Shown one piece after another: positions 58,458 through 64,000 of a stretch of 64,000 nt of DNA; the first letter of the stretch is position 1, and each line of letters starts with the position of its first letter. Location of the stretch: positions 99,633-163,632 of the forward strand of contig RHPI01002264.1 in assembly GCA_009103225.1 (NCBI GenBank). Direction: 5' to 3'. The notes beneath the pieces were generated by a model. The model saw only the letters and a list, made by a program, of their open reading frames with translations, was not told the DNA's origin and searched no databases. A program made the position numbers and the translations under genes. The stretch is from Chlorokybus atmophyticus (taxonomy: Eukaryota; Streptophyta; Chlorokybophyceae; Chlorokybales; Chlorokybaceae).

Positions 58458-61400
58458 ATGAGCTACTTTCGCAGGTGTTTTTGCCGCGACTGCAAAGGGA
58501 GCAAAGTGTTCACACACAACCACATTAGAAGGGCTGAATATCATGAAAACTTTGGCAAAAACATGTGGTGTGGCACTCCAGAAGCTGTTGCTCCTGAATA
58601 CCGTGATCGACTACAACCCCATGAACTTGAAGAAGCTGATGCTGCTGTTGCTGCTGCATCCTTACACATGTCGTCAGGTACGAGAGCAACTTCTCTACAG
58701 CTGTGAATCTATACAACAGGCTGTCTGATCATTGATCTGGCTTGCCCCAGGTGAAGCTCTCCATGACACCGAACAATTGCTAGTTGGGAACGACGCTATT
58801 GAACATGTTGACACAGGCACGCCGTTGCAACCGAGTGTTGAATCTCCTTTCAATGTTGCAGCCAACTTGCAACCAGCAGGTACGACCTGACTTGCGTGGC
58901 ATGTTGACATTGCGGATGCTGTGCCTCTCATTGTTCATGTGCCACTAGACTCATTGCAGCTGGCAGGTTGTAATCCGTGTGCTCATGAAGGACAATGTGC
59001 TTCTGGAGAACAACGCGAATCTCACCCAGCATTTTGTGGAATTGAGAATGCTACATTGCAAGAGCATCAAGGTGCCAGAACCAAATCCACAAATGGACAA
59101 GTAGAGCCTGAGACGCCAGTGCACTGCACCTCCACTGCTGAGCAAGTCGATGCGGAGCAAGGTGATGCGGAGCAAGGTGATGTTGCCGGCGAAGACCAAG
59201 ACTATGAAACCGATGTGGAATCGCAGCCGAACGAGGCTAAATGCGTTGATGATGCCATGCTACTTGACAAGGTGAATGCTGCGTTGCTGGATAATGCAAG
59301 CAACCCTGTTGTTTTCGGCTCTCGTACAACCCCTCTAGGCATTTCCATGCTGCTATTGGTTCTGGCGCAGCTACATCGAATACCCTTCAATTTCATGAAT
59401 AAACTGCTCAGGTTGGTGGGTAAATTACACTGCTGACTGCTCAGCCTGTTCAGAACTGATGTGTTTTTGTGTGCCAGGTTGTTACGTGGCATCCTCTTGC
59501 CTAAGGAGAATAAGATGCCAGGCAGCATGCACGAGCTATTGAAATGCCTTGAAGGCCTCAACATGGGCTTCCACACATATGATGCCTGTCGCTGTGATCA
59601 CATGTTGTATTGTGGCCGACATGCCAACAGGATACTTTGCAAAGGTGAGCAATTGTTGCAAATGTTCACTACAATGGGATTTGATTAGCATGTCCCATCA
59701 GCATACGACTTGCTTATGCAGTCTGCAAGGCCCCTCGCTACCGCAACATAAGAGGTAGACAAGTTGCATGGAAAATTGGGCGTTACTTTGACGTGCCTGC
59801 TGCGCTGAGGGCTCTGTACCTAAAACCTAGTGTTGCTGCGGAGATGATGGCGCACACAAATCGAAGTCAGGATGGGATTATGCGATCTATACACGGTAAC
59901 ATTACCAAGTTCAGTGGTAAATGAGGCACGACTGTGTGCATGATTGTGTTGGTGAGCGGCTGGGGCAATCCAATGCAAGCCCTCCGTGTCCGTGCCTTGT
60001 GCTTTTGTGTGCGTGGCGCTGAGGCGGCATGTAAGACCTCGGTGTCCTTGCCTGTGTTTGTTTGTGTGTCGGCGTGGCGCTGAGGCGGCATGTAAGACCT
60101 CGGTGTCCTTGCCTGTGTTTGTTTGTGTGTCGGCGAGGTGCTGGGGCGGTATGTAAGACCTCAGTATCCAGCCTTGCGATTGTATGCATGTTTGAATGTG
60201 TTGTGGGGCTGGGGCAGTTGGTCGTAAGCCCTTGGTGTACTTGCTGCTGTCAGACTCGCCAATGTTCAAGGACACTAAACAACGCTACAGCCGGTTTGCC
60301 AAAGAACCACGCAATGTGCGCCTAGCGATGTTCATCAACGGGATGAGCCCGTTCAAAGATCCGCACAAAGATATAAAAGAGCATTTTTCTTCCTGTATGC
60401 TCGTTGCAGTGTAAATGTACGAATGGCAGCAAAGGGTTTGTTGAGTTGCAGGGAACTATGAGTTTTGGGTTGTCACAATCTCAGTGTTGAACCTGCCCAT
60501 TGCCAAGATGCACAAGACAGACACTACATTTCTAGCTGCTGTAATCCCTGGACCCAAACAACCAGAGAATCTACAGGCTTATCTCAAGCCAATTATTGAC
60601 CAGTTGGGAGATCTCTGGGAAGGTATGGTTTCAACGCAGCTAGGATAAGCAGCTTCCATTACTGCAGTCATGCCTGACTAATGCGCATGACTGAGGCATA
60701 TAATCTGCTGGCATTTGTTGTAGGTATAGACGTATATGACAGCCACCGCGACGCAGTTTTTCGTTGCAGATCTATTCTGGAGATTGTAATCCATGATTAC
60801 CCAGGTACTCAAGCAGCAGCAGTGTTTGCACTTACTGTTATCAGTGTCTGACTGTATCTGTATATTGGACTGTCCTTACAACCATGGTTGTGGCTACTGA
60901 AGTACAACATGTTGGTTGCGCAGCTCTGGCAAAAGCTGCCTTGCAGATGGCGCATGGAGCCATCTTTGGCTGTTAAAAGTGCGAGTGCAGTGGAGAACAT
61001 GTGGAACTTTTTAAAAAGGTGATCTATCAAGGCCACCGCCGATACCTACCGGATGACCATCCTTACAGAGTTGATGAGCGTTGGCCGCAACCAGAACACA
61101 GACCTCCACCACCCATGCGGACTGCAGAGAGCGTGTACAGGTGAGCAATCTCAGTTGATTGCGCATTCGGTTGCAGAACATAGGTATGTCAGCAATGGAT
61201 GCCATGTGATCAGGTATGCTATGACATCTCGCAACAGCAAGCGTCCACTGCACTCCAAGAGACATCCTTCAAAGACCTCCGGCATCCTTGGACTGAGCTG
61301 TTTTCACGACCTTCCATATTGGCTACCGTTACAAAAATCTGTCAAAGGTCATGTGGTTGGCCCTATGCACATTTTTGCCAACCTGGCAACCAACTTTGCA

Positions 61401-63292
61401 AATCTCCTAGCTGGCTTGCGCGACAGCATCGAATCACGAGAAGATCTGCAGCAGCAAGGCCGCATGCCTGAACTCTGGCTAGAGGTACGTATGTAGTCGG
61501 CCTCGTTGACATGTGCCATAGTTGGATTTAACCAAGGACTTGAACCTATGTGCTGCAGACAGATGAAGATGAAGGATGGAAAGGAAGTCGCAGTCAAGGT
61601 AAAACCCCAGGCTCCATGGACAATCACAGATGTAGGACTGGTTGAGCAATTGCTCTCCGGCGTGAGGGTTTCAAGCACTTTCGGCTCGAAACTGCGGTCT
61701 TTCACAAAGCATTTAGGTGAGATAGCCGTTATATGTTTTGTGTTTACGCTAAAGCAATCATTCTCCATGCATGGACAACTTTTGACATGGAGCATGCAGG
61801 CTCGATGAAATCGCACGACAAGCACAACTTATGGTCGGTTGTTTTTCAGTACGTGCTGCGCTCTGCACACGACATTGGAGAAGGTTAGAAGAGAACCATC
61901 TTCAAACTATGCGACATCTATCAGCGGCTGACTGCATTGGAAGTAAAGCAGTCACACCTTGAAGAATTGAAGGTTGGCTTTAATAACACTTTACTCTGCA
62001 TGTCCAGCTCCTATGGCATGCGTAGCTTATTACTTAGTGCAGGTGCTGGTGCATGAGGCACAGTCTGAAGTGGAGCTGTTCTTCCCGCGAACTTCTCTCA
62101 CAATGATGCTGCACCTCCTTGGCCATCTACCAGAGCAGTGCATGTGGCTTGGTCCGACGCGTGACCACTGGGAGTGGGCACATGAACGCTTTATGCAGTG
62201 GGTGAAGCGCATGATATTTGCAAGGCAGCATGTGGAAGCAAGCATCTGCAAAAGGCAAGTTTTGTGTGAGCCCACTGAGAGTTACGTGCAAACTTTCCAC
62301 ATTGTTTGCCTTGTTCAAGTGCCAGTTGCATCTGCAGATACTCTATCCAGCTCATGCTGAACACTTACATGGACACCTTGAAGCGACTTTTCTCCGACAT
62401 CAGTTTGCGATCGGGCAAGCAACGAGATGATGACGACTATGTGCTCTGCGGACGGAGACACCGTATTGAGGTTGGGGATAAAGATAGTAAGACAAGGCAG
62501 GAGCTCGAGTGGTGGTTGGCTGAGAATGACAATGAATACAGGCTGTTAAAAGAGTAAGTTGCTTTGGGAGTTGCTGTTTTGTACGTGATGTCCAACGCAC
62601 AGACAGTATGATTTATTTATGGGTTGCTGCTACACAGAGAGTTCAGTCGGGAGGTGAAACAAACGCAGGATGGCAAGGGAAAGGGCTCAAAAACAAGGAC
62701 ATGTCGTGGCAAAGGACATGGAGCATATGACTGAGCTGCATCACTGGCGTGGACCTGCTAGGGAGCTTACAAAGCACGAGATGGAGCTGTTGAGCGGTCC
62801 AATCTTTCCAAAGTACATCAAGCGATACTTCAGAGCACGCTACAAGGACATCGGTCAGTTCAGAGCAGAGGAAATGGAGAAGAAACTCCGCACCATGGAC
62901 TGTGGCGTGTTTACCGTTGGGCGTGACTCAGATGACCCAACCAAGAAGATCCATTGGTATGGCAGGGTGCAATCTTTTGATGTTGTGGTGATAGCTGGTC
63001 GGGAGCACCAGCTGCTCAGAGCTAGGTGGTAAGACAAGCCCCGCTTTGCAGAACAAACCTACCTTGATTGCAACCTGGTAAGTGGCTGTGTTGCAATCGT
63101 TTTGGCGTGTGCTTGGTGTGATGATAGTAAATTGAAATAGTAGTATGAAAATGGCTGATGAATATCCCTTCTTGCTGGCAGGTCAAGGGCCAGTGGTTTG
63201 AGGGAATTGATCCCCATGACAACAAAGTAACAGTAGCGCTTGTTAAAGACAGGCGCAGTCTCATGCGTCGAGGCATGCACCGGGACACTCCG
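58458..63292 (+). CDS. Tnp2-type (CACTA/EnSpm superfamily) DNA transposase, 16 or more exons
   Basis: Sixteen exons join in phase: 58458-58677, 58751-58879, 58967-59411, 59478-59644, 59722-59895, 60254-60394, 60452-60622, 60724-60804, 60924-61140, 61214-61484, 61563-61716, 61800-61972, 62043-62254, 62338-62553, 62669-63077 and 63182-63292. The N-terminal finger is CFCRDCKGSKVFTHNHIRR. Core blocks are DACRCDHMLYCG, RNVRLAMFINGMSPF, TISVLNLPIAKM, VIPGPKQPENLQAYLKPII, VIYQGHRRYLPDDHPYR, FHDLPYWLPLQKSVKGHVVG, SMKSHDKHNLW and the conserved FFPRTSLTMMLHLLGHLPEQ. The intron at 62255 begins with GC instead of GT. In-frame TAA (60974), TAG (61886) and TAA (63030) occur, with no frameshift and no in-frame TGA. 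About 1097 codons are modelled. Confidence 0.85.
59950..60240 (+). repeat. Hairpin-family tandem repeats inside a transposase intron
   Basis: Within intron 59896-60253 a unit of about 61 bp repeats. GAGGCGGCATGTAAGACCTC occurs at 60021-60040 and 60082-60101, and GGGGCGGTATGTAAGACCTC near 60143-60162. The stem is GAGG/CCTC or GGGG/CCTC with a wobble pair. The conserved TAAG next to the 3' arm links it to the copies at 51.2-51.6 and 55.1-56.3 kb. Confidence 0.8.
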
Positions 63293-63391
63293 GTAAGAGG
63301 AGAGTTAACAACGTTGTCCATTAGAATCTGGATGTCCTCATATATCCTGGGTTTTGGCATCACATACAACCATCTTGTGTACTTGGTGCAG

Positions 63392-64000
63392 GGTGCCCAA
63401 AGCGAAACCAATAGCGCCTCGAGCGAGGTGTCATGGACCACACGCCGCGACTGGCATTTTGAGTACAAGAGGTACTGTTTGCGATTGTGATGCCTCATAT
63501 CCCTACTGTGAGACTGTAGACCTGGACACTGAACCTTTGTTCACAGGATGAGACCGAGACTGGAGCTGGATGCGTTGGAACATTGGGAAAACAACATGAA
63601 GACTACTGCTTTGTCTGCAAGGATGGGGGCACCATATCTGGTTGCGATGTGGAAGGTTGCTGGAAAAGCTACCACGCGCACTGTGTCTCTATGCCACCTG
63701 TGGAGGATGAATATTGGGAGTGCCCAAGGCATGAGTAAGTGGACTTCATTGCAGCAAATGCTTGGCATCTTGTTGTGAGGAACTTCACTCCTAGAACCAT
63801 CATCAATTGTACTGAACCAAAACACAGGTGCCATGTGAAGAACTGCAACGAAGCAGCTTTTCAAGTCTGCGCAACGTGTCCAAACAGCCTCTGTCGACGG
63901 CACGCTGTGGGTAGCATGGTTGAGGTTACGTGCTCGCGATGCGCTGCGTACGAAGAAGGTGGTGCTCCAGCGCAGCTCCCAAGGGAGAGCCTTGCTCGTC
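63392..64000 (+). CDS. PHD finger plus C5HCH-like zinc module (3' end of transposase gene or start of next gene; runs off the window)
   Basis: Exon 63547-63734 encodes a PHD finger: YCFVCKDGGTISGCDVEGCW, then SYHAHC and WECPRHE. Exon 63828-64000 continues in phase with a Cys/His array (CHVKNCNEAAFQVCATCP, then CRRHAV and CSRC). This pair resembles the PHD-C5HCH unit of NSD-type histone methyltransferases. Joining to the transposase works if exon 63392-63427 ends at GAG|GTGTCA. Otherwise the transposase would end at TGA 63488. PHD fingers usually read the histone H3 tail. The gene is incomplete here. Confidence 0.7.

Noticed and set aside
58921-59436. A separate 171-codon gene
   Set aside because: It is transposase exon 3 with extra intron sequence at both ends; splice phases tie it to the neighbouring exons.
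1-64000. tRNA and rRNA genes
   Set aside because: No cloverleaf with intact A and B boxes and no rRNA-like sequence was recognised by eye; a tRNAscan-SE or Infernal run would be needed to exclude them.

Overview
This is nuclear DNA from an intron-rich eukaryote. GC content looks close to 50%, introns are mostly GT-AG and often packed with TG/CA microsatellite, and the gene set (COG2, SUMO, PNGase A, a secreted sugar-dehydrogenase-like protein) is eukaryotic. Chromodomain retrotransposons and a Tnp2 (CACTA-type) transposon fit a protist or alga. I cannot name the species from the sequence. The assembly is imperfect: one 148-base N gap, single-N joins at 4266, 31689, 50250, 50731 and 50875, and duplicated blocks beside some of them.

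Layout. 1-17 kb is the host-gene block: the C-terminal part of COG2 (+), a secreted PNGase A (+), SUMO (-), an incompletely modelled membrane protein (+) and a 13-exon secreted glucose/sorbosone-dehydrogenase-like protein (-). 17-25 kb is AT-richer and gene-poor, with diverged repeats, telomere-like C-rich tracts, an N gap and one uncertain Cys-rich/acidic gene or relic. 25-44 kb is a nest of Ty3/gypsy elements. A decayed minus-strand element (25.3-28.6 kb) abuts a second minus-strand element (28.6-43.7 kb). A third, plus-strand chromodomain element with two LTRs and a perfect 5-bp target duplication (AGGTC, 33199-39410) is inserted into the protease region of the second.

44-64 kb is dominated by genes that look transposon-related: an RGG-tailed acidic protein (-), a small two-exon protein (+), a large OTU-protease/Gag-like/zinc-finger protein (+), a zinc-finger/Tudor-like protein running into a C5-cytosine methyltransferase (-), and, divergent from the methyltransferase, an almost complete Tnp2-type transposase (+). 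Downstream of the transposase, and possibly part of it, is a PHD-C5HCH module running off the window.

Three observations stand out. First, the divergent pair may be one element carrying a transposase, a DNA methyltransferase and a histone-reading module. Second, transposon-type reading frames here contain repeated in-frame TAA/TAG codons, often where glutamine fits, yet stay intact across splice sites, while the clearly host genes all end in TGA. Third, a family of short hairpins with covarying stems lies around the OTU gene, downstream of the methyltransferase gene and inside a transposase intron.
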